This document shows, piece by piece, positions 33,275-42,022 of a DNA stretch of 46,771 bases. Location: the NCBI GenBank assembly GCA_028874905.1, contig JAPPGZ010000019.1, positions 1 to 46,771 on the forward strand, written 5' to 3'. Positions within the stretch are counted from its first letter, which is position 1. Each line of letters starts with the position of its first letter. The translations under genes were made by a program, and so were the position numbers. The DNA is from Gemmatimonadota bacterium (lineage in GTDB: Bacteria > Gemmatimonadota > Gemmatimonadetes > Longimicrobiales > Gaopeijiaceae). The notes beneath the pieces were generated by a model that did not search any database, was not told the origin of the DNA, and saw nothing but the letters and a program-made list of their open reading frames with translations.

Positions 33275-33919
33275 ATGGCCGTCAACGACGAGATTACCGG
33301 ATTCATGAAAGCGGGACTGGAGCGAGGCCTGCCTCGAGGGCAACTCGAAGAGGTGCTGCTCGAGGCCGGCTGGCCGCAAGACCAGGTTCGGCGCGCCCTG
33401 GGCGGTTTCGCCGACGTCGCGTTCCCGATCCCCGTCCCCCGTCCCGCACCATACTTGTCCGCTCGCGAGGCTTTCCTGTACCTCGTCCTCTTCGGCACGC
33501 TGTATGCCAGTGCGATCAGCCTCGGAAGCCTCGTCTTTGCGTTCATCCATCAGGCGTTTCCCGACCCTGCCCTGGACCCCGTGGCCGCGATGGAGATGGC
33601 GCGCGAGGAGATCCGGTGGTCGGTCTCCTTCCTCGTCGCGACCTTTCCCGTCTTCGCATTCGTTTTCTGGACGAATGATCGTGCTGTCCGGAAAGACCCG
33701 GGCCGACGGCTTTCGCGAGTGCGGCAATCGCTGACGTACCTGTCGCTTTTCGTGGGTGCGGCCACGCTCATCGGCGTGGTTACCAGCATCGTCTACAACC
33801 TTCTCGGCGGCGAGCTGACGGTCCGGTTCACCCTGAAGGTCCTCACTGTCGCGACGATCACCGGCACGTTGTTCGGATACTTCCTCCGCGACGTGCGTAA
33901 GGAGGAGGTGGCAGAATGA
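33275..33919 (+). CDS. DUF5671-like membrane protein
   Basis: A 214-residue protein, starting MAVNDEITGFMKAGLERGLP after GGAGG. The N-terminal 45 residues form a small helical SHOCT-like unit (LPRGQLEEVLLEAGWPQDQV). Then come about four membrane helices (AFLYLVLFGTLYASAISLGS; VSFLVATFPVFAFVFW; SLTYLSLFVGAATLIGVV; VLTVATITGTLFGYFL). This order is that of DUF5671 proteins. It is coupled (ATGA) to the pseudopilin-like gene. It is regulated by the TetR operators. Its first codons (MAVND) copy those of the barrel gene (MAVNE), since the duplicated upstream block includes them. Confidence 0.8.
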   Translation: MAVNDEITGFMKAGLERGLPRGQLEEVLLEAGWPQDQVRRALGGFADVAFPIPVPRPAPYLSAREAFLYLVLFGTLYASAISLGSLVFAFIHQAFPDPALDPVAAMEMAREEIRWSVSFLVATFPVFAFVFWTNDRAVRKDPGRRLSRVRQSLTYLSLFVGAATLIGVVTSIVYNLLGGELTVRFTLKVLTVATITGTLFGYFLRDVRKEEVAE

Positions 33920-34416
33920 AGCTCTCGCCCCGATCCATCGTGTTGGGAGCCTCGGGAACGGCCGTTGTCGCGGCGGTGGTTGTCGGGCTGGTGCTCCTGG
34001 GAAATCCCTCGCAGGAGCGCGAGCGCCGCATCGACGACCGGCGGGCGGCCGACCTGCACGGAATCGCCGCGGCTACCGATCTCTACCGGGCTCGACATGG
34101 ACGGCTTCCGGCATCTCTGGACGATCTGGCGGCCGAGCCCGGCCTGAGGATCAGCACCCGCGATCCCACCAGCTCGGAGATGTACGGGTACCGGACGCTC
34201 GACGATGGACGATACGAGGTGTGCGCCACCTTTGCCGCGGAGTCCGCGGGACCGACCGGAAGCACTCCAATCCTTCAGAGGAGCTGTCAGGGCTGCCACG
34301 GTCCGGGCTCGCCCATTGCGAGCCGGGTCGATGATCCAGCGGCTGCGCACCTCGGGCTTCGGGACCTGTGGGCGCACGGCTCTGGGCGGCAGTGCTTTCA
34401 GATGCGGGCTCGGTGA
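33916..34416 (+). CDS. Single-pass, pseudopilin-like membrane protein
   Basis: A 166-residue protein. An N-terminal hydrophobic helix (GTAVVAAVVVGLVLLG) is followed by RRAADLHGIAAATDLYRARH and GRLPASLDDLAAEPGLRIST, the pattern of type II pseudopilin G-like soluble domains (helix, then GRLP-x-L-D-L). A C-x-x-C-H appears in RSCQGCHGPG, which could bind c-type heme but is more likely chance, since the end (DLWAHGSGRQCFQM) fits this protein family without heme. There is no prepilin peptidase site. It is co-translated with the DUF5671-like protein, so it may be its partner. Confidence 0.7.
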   Translation: MKLSPRSIVLGASGTAVVAAVVVGLVLLGNPSQERERRIDDRRAADLHGIAAATDLYRARHGRLPASLDDLAAEPGLRISTRDPTSSEMYGYRTLDDGRYEVCATFAAESAGPTGSTPILQRSCQGCHGPGSPIASRVDDPAAAHLGLRDLWAHGSGRQCFQMRAR

Positions 34417-34466
34417 CGCAGCGGCGGGGCTCCCAGCCCCCTGTCAGAGCGCGCAAGCCTTGTCCG

Positions 34467-36131
34467 GTGTTGAACGCGCGTCTGCTGCTTCCCGCTCTTT
34501 TCCTTGTCGCGCCCCAGGGATGCGGACGGACAATTCAAGTCACTCCCGGCATGCCGGTTACCCCTCACCAGCCGCCGCCCCCCCATCCACAGGTCGCCTT
34601 CGACCGATACGAGGTCGTGACCGACTCGACCGAGCGCCAGACCGTGCTCACGGGGTTTCTCCTCGGTGGCGCGGTCGCCGAACTGGCCGTGGTGAGCGTG
34701 GATGAGCACGACGGCCGCCGACTCCGCATCTACGCCTTCGCCGACAGCACGTGGCAGCCGAGCCTCGACGTCACGCTGCGTCCCGAGGTGCGGTTCGTGG
34801 ACCTTGCGGACATCGGGGGCGAGGATCGGCTCGTCACCTACGAACCCGGCCGGCTGAGCTGGGTCGACCCGGAACGCGGGACCGAGGAGCTGCTGGTGGC
34901 GGTGACATCCGACTTTGCATCGCCGCGGAGCCGCGAAACCCCACACGTCGACATCACGCGAGACGTGAACGGGGACGGCCGCGACGATCTGGTCGTGCCG
35001 GACTCCGCCGGATTCCAGGTGTTCGTCCAGAACGGCGACGGCACCTTCGCCAACCCCGTGGGCATCGGTCCTCCGACGGACATGAGCCGGATCCGCGGGG
35101 CCGACGGATACCGCTACGACCCCTGGTCCCAGAGCCGTGTCCATGCGATCGACTACGACGGCGACGGCCGACGTGACCTCGCGTTCTGGGACGACGACCA
35201 CTTCGCGGTGCATCTCCAGGAAGCCGACGGCCGGTTTCGCGCGGTGGCCGAGACCTTCGCGACCGAGGTCGGTTTCGACTCCGACAAGCTCACCTCGCTT
35301 GCCACCGGAGACATGACAGGGAGGGTGCTGCACTCGTTCTCCGACGTGAACGGCGATGGAGTAGGGGATCTCGCGATCCTGGCCCTCAAGGGCAGGAGCA
35401 CATCGAGCAAGGAGTCCAGCTACGAGGTTCACTTCGGGACGCGGACACGCGACGGGCGGACGGGATTCGCACCGAGCGCCGACATCGTCTTTCGGTCTCC
35501 CAACCGCATTCAGCTCGCTCTGGACCGGCACGACCTCGACCGCGACGGCCAGGCCGAACTGATGTTCACCACCATCGACGTCGCGTCCCTCAGCGGCGGC
35601 CTCTTCAAGAGGCTGAAGGGGGCCATGGGCGACGACACCTGGCTGCATCTCGAGTTCCACCGTGCGGAGCGGGGCGTCTTCGGTGACGCCGCCAATACCA
35701 TCCGGTCGATCGCGCTCGACGGCGCCCCGAGCCACAGGGAGCCGGGGTGGGTGCCGCTGGACATCGTGCTCCGCGGCGGGCTCCACGAGAGCCGCAGAAC
35801 GCAGGACGACTACCGGCGCGCGTTCAACCGCACGCTGCTCGTCGGAGACGTCACAGGCGACGGCCGCTTGGATCTGCTGATCGAGACCACGCCCTGGGCG
35901 CTCGACGCTTTCGCTGGAGTGCCGGGCCCGGAGCTCTTCGCCCGCAACCCCCAGAGGGTGGCGGTCGAGCTGCCCAACGACGGCGAGTACACCTGGCTGG
36001 CCGACCTGAATCGGGACGGCACGCAGGACATCGTCATCCACCACCCGTTCACCTTGCGCGGCCCCCATGGTGGGCGCCTGCGTCGGCCGGGTGCGGAACG
36101 GCATCGGGTGACACTGCTCCTGGCGCGGTGA
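34467..36131 (+). CDS. Exported FG-GAP/VCBS-repeat protein
   Basis: The start is uncertain: GTG 34467 gives NARLLLPALFLVAPQGCG, a short signal with a possible lipobox Cys, and is preferred over the open frame from 34368. About 554 residues. Calcium-binding repeat motifs include DVNGDGRDDLVV, DYDGDGRRDLAF, DVNGDGVGDLAI, DLDRDGQAELMF, DVTGDGRLDLLI and DLNRDGTQDIVI. This is the same general fold as the 21146 protein but longer. It is probably a surface or periplasmic binding protein. It follows the pseudopilin-like gene at 50 bp and converges on the glutamyltransferase gene 12 bp later. Confidence 0.8.
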   Translation: MLNARLLLPALFLVAPQGCGRTIQVTPGMPVTPHQPPPPHPQVAFDRYEVVTDSTERQTVLTGFLLGGAVAELAVVSVDEHDGRRLRIYAFADSTWQPSLDVTLRPEVRFVDLADIGGEDRLVTYEPGRLSWVDPERGTEELLVAVTSDFASPRSRETPHVDITRDVNGDGRDDLVVPDSAGFQVFVQNGDGTFANPVGIGPPTDMSRIRGADGYRYDPWSQSRVHAIDYDGDGRRDLAFWDDDHFAVHLQEADGRFRAVAETFATEVGFDSDKLTSLATGDMTGRVLHSFSDVNGDGVGDLAILALKGRSTSSKESSYEVHFGTRTRDGRTGFAPSADIVFRSPNRIQLALDRHDLDRDGQAELMFTTIDVASLSGGLFKRLKGAMGDDTWLHLEFHRAERGVFGDAANTIRSIALDGAPSHREPGWVPLDIVLRGGLHESRRTQDDYRRAFNRTLLVGDVTGDGRLDLLIETTPWALDAFAGVPGPELFARNPQRVAVELPNDGEYTWLADLNRDGTQDIVIHHPFTLRGPHGGRLRRPGAERHRVTLLLAR

Positions 36132-36143
36132 GTTGCCCGGGTA

Positions 36144-38066
36144 TCAATACCCCATCGACGCCGTCTCCCGCCGGACGTCTCCCGCCGCGACCATCACGCC
36201 CGTCTCCGGATCGCGCCAGGTCACCGTGGGCGCGCACGCGCGCCAGTTCCACAGGCCCCAGGACTCGACGTCGTGGCCCATCGTGCGCAGGGCTTCCGCC
36301 GTCTCCGCCGGGATACGGTCTTCGAGGCGGAGCACCGCAGGACTGGTGTTAACCTCGCTGCCCGAGGCCGGGAAGTTGTAGCTGCCGAAGCGGGGCTGGT
36401 CCAGGGCCTGCTCGGGCGACATGCCCCACACGACCACGTTCAGGAAGACCTGCAGGAGCGACTGCAGCTGCTGGTCGCCGCCGGGGGTGGAGAGTCCCAT
36501 GAACGGCTGCCCGTCCTTCATCACCAGAAGAGGCGAGTTGGTGTTGCGCGGGCGCTTGCCGGGCGCCATCACGTTGGCCAGCTCCGGGTCCAGGTTGAAC
36601 TGGCCCATGCGGTTGCCCAGCCCGAATCCCCATCCCGGGATCAGCGGCGTGAAGGTGTGGCCGTCGCTCTCTGTCAGTGAGAACAGGTTGCCCTCCCCGT
36701 CCATGACGTTGAGGGACGAGGTGTCGATGGCACGGGCCGGCTCATCCCCGTCCGCGCCCGCCACCGCGAGGCTCGCCGGCGCACCGCTCGCCACCACGAA
36801 GCTCGTCGGCGCGCCGTCCGCCACCGCCGCCATCGCCGCCGGATCTCCCCACGGCGGCATGTCCTGAAACGCGCGCTTCTCGTCGATGAGCCCGATGCGC
36901 TCGCGCGCGTATTCCTTCCCGTAGAGCCCCTCGGGCGCAGGCGCAAAGTCCGGATCGCCGACGTACTTGTGGGTATCCGACATCGCCAGGTTGATGACCT
37001 GGGAGATGAGATGAATGTACTCCGGCGTGTTGTAGCCGAACGCGCGCAGGTCGAAGCTCTCGAGCATGTTGAGCATCAGGACGATGCGCGGCCCCTGGCT
37101 CCAGCCGTCGCCCGTGTACACGTCGTAGCCGTGGAAGCTCGTGCCCAGCGGTTCCTCCCAGCGACTCTCGTATCCCGCCAGGTCCTCGTAGCGCACGATC
37201 CCGCCGTGCTCGCGGAAGAAGCGGTCCACGTCACGCGCGGGCTCTCCCTTGTAAAAGGCGTCCCGCGCGGCGCGGATCCCATCGGAGCGGCTTCCGCCCG
37301 CGGCAAGCGCCTGCTGCTCGGCCGCCATCATGTAGCGGATGAGCCGTCCCAGGTCGGCGTTCACCATCAGATCGCCCAGACGCTGCTCGCCGACCCCGTT
37401 CTGGAACCAGAAGTCGCGGTTGTAGGGGAAGGCGAGGATCTCGTCCATCTGATCTTCGATCATCCACTTCTGCATCTTGTAGAGGTGATAGCCCTCTTCG
37501 GCGATGCGCAGGGTCGGCTGTGCGGCCTCGCTGAAGCTGAGGGTGCCGAAGCGGTCGAGCGCGGCGAGCCAGACGTCGACGTCCGCGGGAATCAGCGCGT
37601 TGTTGATGGGCGACTTGCCGTGTTCGAGAAAGAAGTCGAGGGTGGCGAGCGAGGGCGAGGTCCCGGCCCCGACCCGCGTGATCACCAGGTCCTCCGCGGC
37701 GCTGTAGAGGATGAGGGGCGCGACCCCGGTCCAGCCCGCGTAGTCCATCTTGAGCGCCTTGAGCGCCATCCCCGCGGTGACCCCTGCGTCGAAGGCGTTG
37801 CCCCCGGCCCTGAGCACGTCGTAGCCGGCCTGCGTCGCCAGGTAGTGCCCGGAAGAGATGACGCCGCGGGTGCCCATGACCCGCGGCCGCATGGCCTCGA
37901 CGTTGTCGGCGTCATGGACGACACCGTAGCTGTTGAACGGGGCGATGGTGGCGAAGACGCCTTCTCCCGGGGCGGGCGCAGCATCATCCGCCGCCCCCAT
38001 GCCCGACCCGAGCCACGCGATGATCGCCAGGGCCGCGAGGGCGGCTACCCATGTCAGTCGCTTCAT
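36144..38066 (-). CDS. Gamma-glutamyltransferase family protein
   Basis: A 640-residue protein; the start at ATG 38066 follows GGAGGAT. A signal peptide (MKRLTWVAALAALAIIAWLG) sends it to the periplasm. The large-subunit half contains GVISSGHYLATQAGYDVLRA and GGNAFDAGVTAGMALKAL, typical of the family; the self-cleaving Thr is in AIDTSSLNVMDGEGNLFSLT, matching D-T-x-x-x-x-V-x-D-x-x-GN. STPGGDQQLQSLLQVFLNVV is the conserved glycine/oxyanion region. These Ntn hydrolases cleave or transfer gamma-glutamyl groups, for example from glutathione, or act on other N-acyl amides. Substrate is not certain. It is monocistronic. Confidence 0.88.
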   Translation of the reverse strand: MKRLTWVAALAALAIIAWLGSGMGAADDAAPAPGEGVFATIAPFNSYGVVHDADNVEAMRPRVMGTRGVISSGHYLATQAGYDVLRAGGNAFDAGVTAGMALKALKMDYAGWTGVAPLILYSAAEDLVITRVGAGTSPSLATLDFFLEHGKSPINNALIPADVDVWLAALDRFGTLSFSEAAQPTLRIAEEGYHLYKMQKWMIEDQMDEILAFPYNRDFWFQNGVGEQRLGDLMVNADLGRLIRYMMAAEQQALAAGGSRSDGIRAARDAFYKGEPARDVDRFFREHGGIVRYEDLAGYESRWEEPLGTSFHGYDVYTGDGWSQGPRIVLMLNMLESFDLRAFGYNTPEYIHLISQVINLAMSDTHKYVGDPDFAPAPEGLYGKEYARERIGLIDEKRAFQDMPPWGDPAAMAAVADGAPTSFVVASGAPASLAVAGADGDEPARAIDTSSLNVMDGEGNLFSLTESDGHTFTPLIPGWGFGLGNRMGQFNLDPELANVMAPGKRPRNTNSPLLVMKDGQPFMGLSTPGGDQQLQSLLQVFLNVVVWGMSPEQALDQPRFGSYNFPASGSEVNTSPAVLRLEDRIPAETAEALRTMGHDVESWGLWNWRACAPTVTWRDPETGVMVAAGDVRRETASMGY

Positions 38067-38186
38067 CGCGCTATCCTCCTGTTCCTGCCGGGGGCGGGGA
38101 CCCGGCCAACTTCGGTGCTTGGGCCGCGATTCTGAAGCTACTGGTGGGGGTCGGCTCGGCAACCAAAGCCCGGGATCGCTCGTCAC

Positions 38187-38900
38187 CTACCGCCTGACCC
38201 AGACGCCTTCCCACTGAGCCCATGAGCCACGCCTGGGAGATTCTCGCACGGTTACCTGCTCCCTCGTCGGGACCAGGGGCGTGAACCACGGGTCCAGTGT
38301 CTCCCTCAGTTCCTGGAGCGACATGAAGTGAATCGCCAGCCCGCGCTTGGGCCCCTCCTCGTACCTGACAGTGAACCCGCCTCGATCGCCGCGCTCGACG
38401 ACCCGATGGGGGTGGTAGACATCGGTCGAGGCAGAGTTGACGCGAACGAAGAATAGTCCTCCGCGCTTCAGTAGCTTCGCAGCGCGCGCGAACATCGATC
38501 GGACCGCCTCTGCGGTTCCGTGCTGGAAGACCTGGATGGCGACGATATAGTCGAACGGCAACTCCGAACGGAAGTCGTGAAAGTCCACCCGGACCAGATC
38601 CGGCGCCAGATGCGGGTGGCCCGCCTGGAGTTGTGCGATGGCCTCCTTCGAGACGTCAAGCCCGATCAGATTCAATCCGGCATTGACGAGAGCGACATAG
38701 TTCCGTCCGTTGCCGCAGCCGACATACAGGCCCCTTCCCCTCATGATCTCCGGTTGATCGCGAAGGATGTCGACGATGCGCCCGACGAACGGGACGGGCG
38801 GCTCGTCGCGGTATCGGCCGCGGCGATACTCGTCGTCCCAGCTACGCGATACGAGGCCTGACTCGGGTGACTGCACCAGTTGACCGGGGATTCGCCTCAT
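38187..38900 (-). CDS. Class I SAM-dependent methyltransferase
   Basis: A 237-residue protein. The SAM motif I is LYVGCGNGRNYVALVNAGLN with acidic D at the next strand (LIGLDVSKEAI); motif IV is FDYIVAIQVFQHGT. LLKRGGLFFVRVNS and a C-terminal beta segment complete the fold. It resembles small-molecule enzymes of the TehB/thiopurine type. It overlaps by 4 bp the stop of the CopG-type antitoxin gene, so it may share that transcript. Substrate is unknown. Confidence 0.85.
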   Translation of the reverse strand: MRRIPGQLVQSPESGLVSRSWDDEYRRGRYRDEPPVPFVGRIVDILRDQPEIMRGRGLYVGCGNGRNYVALVNAGLNLIGLDVSKEAIAQLQAGHPHLAPDLVRVDFHDFRSELPFDYIVAIQVFQHGTAEAVRSMFARAAKLLKRGGLFFVRVNSASTDVYHPHRVVERGDRGGFTVRYEEGPKRGLAIHFMSLQELRETLDPWFTPLVPTREQVTVRESPRRGSWAQWEGVWVRR

Positions 38901-39172
38901 CTCTTCTCGGTCAATCGTCCCGACAGATACTTGTGGATGACGCTCGACAGCAGTGTCTGGTAGGGAATGCCCTCCTCGCGCGCACGAGCGTGCGCTCGAT
39001 TGAAGTCACGCTCCGTGACCCGCAGATTGACCCGCCGGGTCTTCTTAAAGGTGTTGCGGGCCGCCTGAGGAGCGATCGCCATCTCACGGTCAACGCCCGT
39101 TGCGGGCCGCAGTTCGTCCCGCTCGAACTTCTCAAGGATTTCCCGCTCTTCGGCGTTCAGTCGGTCTTTCAC
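38897..39172 (-). CDS. brnA: CopG/BrnA-type antitoxin
   Basis: A 91-residue protein from GTG 39172, which overlaps the toxin stop as GTGA and has GGAGG just upstream. The C-terminal half, KKTRRVNLRVTERDFNRAHA then REEGIPYQTLLSSVIHKYL, is a ribbon-helix-helix DNA-binding domain of the CopG family that partners BrnT-like toxins. The N-terminal half (EEREILEKFERDELRP) is the toxin-binding helix. It should neutralise the toxin and repress the operon. The symbol is used by position and partner; the sequence is closer to the CopG antitoxin group than to classical BrnA. Confidence 0.85.
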   Translation of the reverse strand: MKDRLNAEEREILEKFERDELRPATGVDREMAIAPQAARNTFKKTRRVNLRVTERDFNRAHARAREEGIPYQTLLSSVIHKYLSGRLTEKR

Positions 39173-39477
39173 GATGACCTCCTCTTCCTGTAGTTCCGCG
39201 TCGCCTTCCGACTGGGGATGATCGTCTTCAGGAACCGCGGCGAACCGTCCGACCGCGTGACGAAGGGCACCAGGTAGATGTACTGCTCGATGTCGACCAC
39301 GTAGATCATCTGTCCCTCGTACCGTTCCTGATCGGGGTGTTCGAGTACGTCTACCAACCCGCCCCGCTCGATCGCGGAGATGACTCGTTCAAACGAGATG
39401 CCGCGTTGCTCAACGAGTAGCTGATTCTTGTCCTCGTTCCAATCGAAATCGGGTGCCATACTCCAATCAACATCCAA
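39169..39477 (-). CDS. brnT: BrnT-type toxin
   Basis: A 102-residue protein from ATG 39477, or 96 residues from ATG 39459 (MAPDFDWNEDKNQLLVEQRG). DFDWNEDKN-x-x-x-x-x-x-GISFERV is the BrnT start (F-W-D-x-x-K-N ... G-F-E), and YLVPFVTR plus PSRKATRNYRKR is its end. BrnT is a RelE-fold ribonuclease toxin. The toxin-first order and GTGA overlap with the antitoxin are typical. Upstream, TTGACAAAACGCACA and a TATAGT hexamer (minus strand, 39503-39498) may be promoter or operator parts. A deleted copy of this gene lies at 27351. Confidence 0.85.
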   Translation of the reverse strand: MDVDWSMAPDFDWNEDKNQLLVEQRGISFERVISAIERGGLVDVLEHPDQERYEGQMIYVVDIEQYIYLVPFVTRSDGSPRFLKTIIPSRKATRNYRKRRSS

Positions 39478-39558
39478 TGTGTGCGTTTTGTCAACACACT
39501 ATAAAATCCAACGCCTCCACCGGTAGTCCACCTTCGGAAGCTCTCCAGCCGTGAAGTG

Positions 39559-39587
39559 TTGATTTTTCAGCATTTCTGTGTTAAGGT
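39559..39587 (+). promoter_or_regulatory. Promoter of the blaI-blaR1 operon
   Basis: TTGATT (39559-39564) and TAAGGT (39582-39587) are 17 bp apart, in an AT-rich patch about 50 bp before the GTG start. BlaI-type repressors normally bind dyads over such a promoter; no clean dyad is apparent here. Confidence 0.5.
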
Positions 39588-39638
39588 GCCTCCCATTGCA
39601 GAGATGTCGGCCTGTCCCGAGAGAAGGAGGCAGTCGAA

Positions 39639-40022
39639 GTGAACGCGCTCCCGGCGTTGAGCAGACGCGAACGCGAAGTCATGGATATCGTACACGAGCT
39701 GGGGAACGCGACGGCCGCCCAGATCCAGGAAAACATGGCCGATCCGCCGACGTATTCCGCCGTGCGTTCAACGTTGCGGATCCTGATGGAGAAGGGACAC
39801 CTGGTGAGCGAGCGGGACGGCGCCCGCTACGTCTATTCGCCCACGATGCCCGCACAGCGTGCGCGGCGTTCGGCGATGCGCCACGTTCTCAGGACGTTCT
39901 TCCGCGGCTCCGTGGAGGGAGCCGTGGCCACGCTGCTCGAACTGCGCGGGGACGACCTCACGCCAGAGGAGCACGCCCGGATCGCGGAGATGATCGAGCA
40001 GGCCGCGAAGGAGGGCCGGTGA
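39639..40022 (+). CDS. blaI: BlaI/MecI family repressor
   Basis: A 127-residue protein from GTG 39639, with GAAGGAGG upstream. The winged helix reads LSRREREVMDIVHELGNATA then TYSAVRSTLRILMEKGHLVS, with the wing ERDGARYVYSPT and the C-terminal helix SVEGAVATLLELRGDD used for dimerisation and proteolysis. Such repressors are cleaved when the partner BlaR1 membrane protease is activated. It overlaps blaR1 by 4 bp (GTGA). Confidence 0.93.
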   Translation: MNALPALSRREREVMDIVHELGNATAAQIQENMADPPTYSAVRSTLRILMEKGHLVSERDGARYVYSPTMPAQRARRSAMRHVLRTFFRGSVEGAVATLLELRGDDLTPEEHARIAEMIEQAAKEGR

Positions 40023-42022
40023 ACGCCGCGGGCGCCACGCTATTCGGCCTGGTGCCAGGTGCGGTCACGCTGACGGCACAGGTTACGTGTCTGCTGCTGC
40101 TGGCATTCGCGCTCGCGTGGCTCGGACGACGCGGGTCGCCCAGGACTCTTCATCTGCTGTGGACGACGACGTTCGTCCTCGTCGTCGCGCTGCCCCTCCT
40201 CGGCCCCATCGGCCCATCGTGGAACGTGCCGCTCCTTCCGGCCGCCGCCGAGCCCCTGGCAGCCTCCGGCTCCGCCCTCCGCGAGTTGCTGCGTGAGGAC
40301 TTGGGCTCGGTCCCACCGCCGGAGGCCGCCGACATGCGCAGGGCTCTGGTACTGGCCGAACTGGCCCGGTTGGACGGCCGATCCGTTGGGTCAGGTGGTG
40401 TTTCTGCGAACGCCGCAGCGTCGCCCGCTGTCGTCCGGATCGCATGGATTGTCTGGATCATCGGATTCGGACTTTCGCTGATCGCGCTGGCCGTCTCGGC
40501 CCTGCGGCTGCGCGGTCTGGTGAGAACGGCGCACCCCGTGCGGGATCCCGATTGGGTGCGTCAGTCCGAGGAGCTGCGGCACCGGCTGGGCGTCCGCACC
40601 AAGGTACGGCTCCTGTTCAACGCGGCGGTCGAGGTGCCGATGACGGGCGGGCTCTGGCGACCGGTCATTCTGCTTCCTGAGTCGGCGGCATCCTGGAGCC
40701 GGGAGCGGGGCGCCGTAGTGCTCTCGCATGAACTCATCCATGTACGCCGCCGGGACGCGCTTCGGCGGCTTATGCGCCGCGCGGTGCTTGCTCTCTACTG
40801 GTTTCACCCTCTCGTGTGGATCGCCTCGCGCCAGGCCGCGCTGGCGAGCGAGAAGGCGTGCGACGAAGAGGTGCTGAGGCTCGGGACGCGGCCCTCGGAG
40901 TACGCCCGGCACCTCCTCTTCCTGGCCACCGGCCTCACCCGCGGTGGTCCGAGGGCGCTCGCGCTGCCCATCGTGCAGGCATCGCAACTGGAGCGGCGGA
41001 TCACGTCGATACTCGCACGCCGCCGTCCGCGCGCCAGCCTCCTGCGCACCGCCCTGACTCTGGTGGTAATCGGCGCGGCAGGGGTGTCCGTCGCGTTCGT
41101 GCGCCCGGTACCAACCGTGGCCTCCGCCGAGATCCCGACCGAAGCCTCCCGGGAAACCGTGGCAAGAGCCGCCGTCGTGGCTGATGTGGCGGCCGAATCG
41201 CGTCAGGACCAGACCGCGACGCAGGCCGCGCTGCGGGGGATCGAGTGTATTCCCTCCTCGAAGGATTCGATCCGGTCGTTCTACTTCCGGGGTGACGGCA
41301 GCGTGGTCCCGAATTGGAAATGGACGGACGGCGGATTTACGATCGTGAGACCCGTCGGGGACATGCTGCTCTGCATGCGCGCGGAGGGGGATGTCACCCT
41401 GACTGTCGAAGGAACCGCAGTCCAGGCGCTGGGCGAAGACAGCTGGCTCGTGTTGGAGTCGCGGGGCGAGAAGACGCACCGCCTCGCGGTCACGCGGACG
41501 CCCGACGGGGTCGAACGCGAATGGAGCGTCGACGGCATCCGCCAGCCCTTCGACACGGAGGCACGCGAATGGCACGAACTGATGTTCACGGTCATGCGCG
41601 GGTATCAGGAGGCGTGGCTGTCATACGCGGGTGCGATGATCCTGTACGGCAGGATATCAGGTTACCGCGACGACCTTTCGAAGCTGAGATCCGCCGTACG
41701 AGACGGTGAGCTGGCGCGGGCGCGGCGCCAGGTACAGGATGTCGCCGGATGGGAGGTGGGGCTCCGACGGATTGCGGAAACGATCCGGCAGTCCGGCCTC
41801 GATGACCAACTTGGCGTGATCGCACGGCAGCTTGCGGAATACGACCTCGCTGCGGCCCGGCTCGAAACGGAAATCGAGGCGTCTGAACTGGACGACCGCC
41901 TGCGTGCGGTCGCGGAGCAAATCCAGCGCGAGATCAAGACCCTGGGTCTCGATCTGCGACTGGTGGAGGCCGAAGGCTCGCTGGAAGGGGTCATCGCGGA
42001 ATTGCGTGAGGTGACCCGATGA
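40019..42022 (+). CDS. BlaR1-like M56 membrane metallopeptidase with unusual C-terminal domain
   Basis: A 667-residue protein from GTG 40019. It has N-terminal membrane helices (QVTCLLLLAFALAWLG; LLWTTTFVLVVALPLLGP; IAWIVWIIGFGLSLIALAV), then the M56 zinc site HELIH (237-241) within VVLSHELIHVRRRDALRRLM, and a fourth helix (TALTLVVIGAAGVSVAFV). The extracytoplasmic part (from about 380) is not a penicillin-binding domain: it has a beta-rich piece (VTLTVEGTAVQALGEDSWLV) and a long charged helical end (LAEYDLAAARLETEIEASEL). It probably senses something other than beta-lactam. It controls the BlaI repressor by proteolysis, and is coupled (ATGA) to the propeller gene. Confidence 0.88.
   Translation: MNAAGATLFGLVPGAVTLTAQVTCLLLLAFALAWLGRRGSPRTLHLLWTTTFVLVVALPLLGPIGPSWNVPLLPAAAEPLAASGSALRELLREDLGSVPPPEAADMRRALVLAELARLDGRSVGSGGVSANAAASPAVVRIAWIVWIIGFGLSLIALAVSALRLRGLVRTAHPVRDPDWVRQSEELRHRLGVRTKVRLLFNAAVEVPMTGGLWRPVILLPESAASWSRERGAVVLSHELIHVRRRDALRRLMRRAVLALYWFHPLVWIASRQAALASEKACDEEVLRLGTRPSEYARHLLFLATGLTRGGPRALALPIVQASQLERRITSILARRRPRASLLRTALTLVVIGAAGVSVAFVRPVPTVASAEIPTEASRETVARAAVVADVAAESRQDQTATQAALRGIECIPSSKDSIRSFYFRGDGSVVPNWKWTDGGFTIVRPVGDMLLCMRAEGDVTLTVEGTAVQALGEDSWLVLESRGEKTHRLAVTRTPDGVEREWSVDGIRQPFDTEAREWHELMFTVMRGYQEAWLSYAGAMILYGRISGYRDDLSKLRSAVRDGELARARRQVQDVAGWEVGLRRIAETIRQSGLDDQLGVIARQLAEYDLAAARLETEIEASELDDRLRAVAEQIQREIKTLGLDLRLVEAEGSLEGVIAELREVTR

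Noticed and set aside
34293..34310. C-x-x-C-H heme-binding motif in the pseudopilin-like protein
   Set aside because: It is a single motif in a loop with no other cytochrome c features, and the C-terminal end fits the pseudopilin-like family.
34398..36104. 568-residue open frame opposite the FG-GAP gene
   Set aside because: The plus strand carries repeated calcium-binding motifs; the opposite frame is a shadow.
36969..38135. 388-residue open frame opposite the gamma-glutamyltransferase
   Set aside because: The minus strand has a signal peptide and the Thr-nucleophile motif; the plus frame is Arg/Val-rich without domains.
40391..41575. 394-residue minus-strand frame opposite the BlaR1-like gene
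   Set aside because: HELIH and transmembrane helices are on the plus strand; the minus frame lacks any motif.
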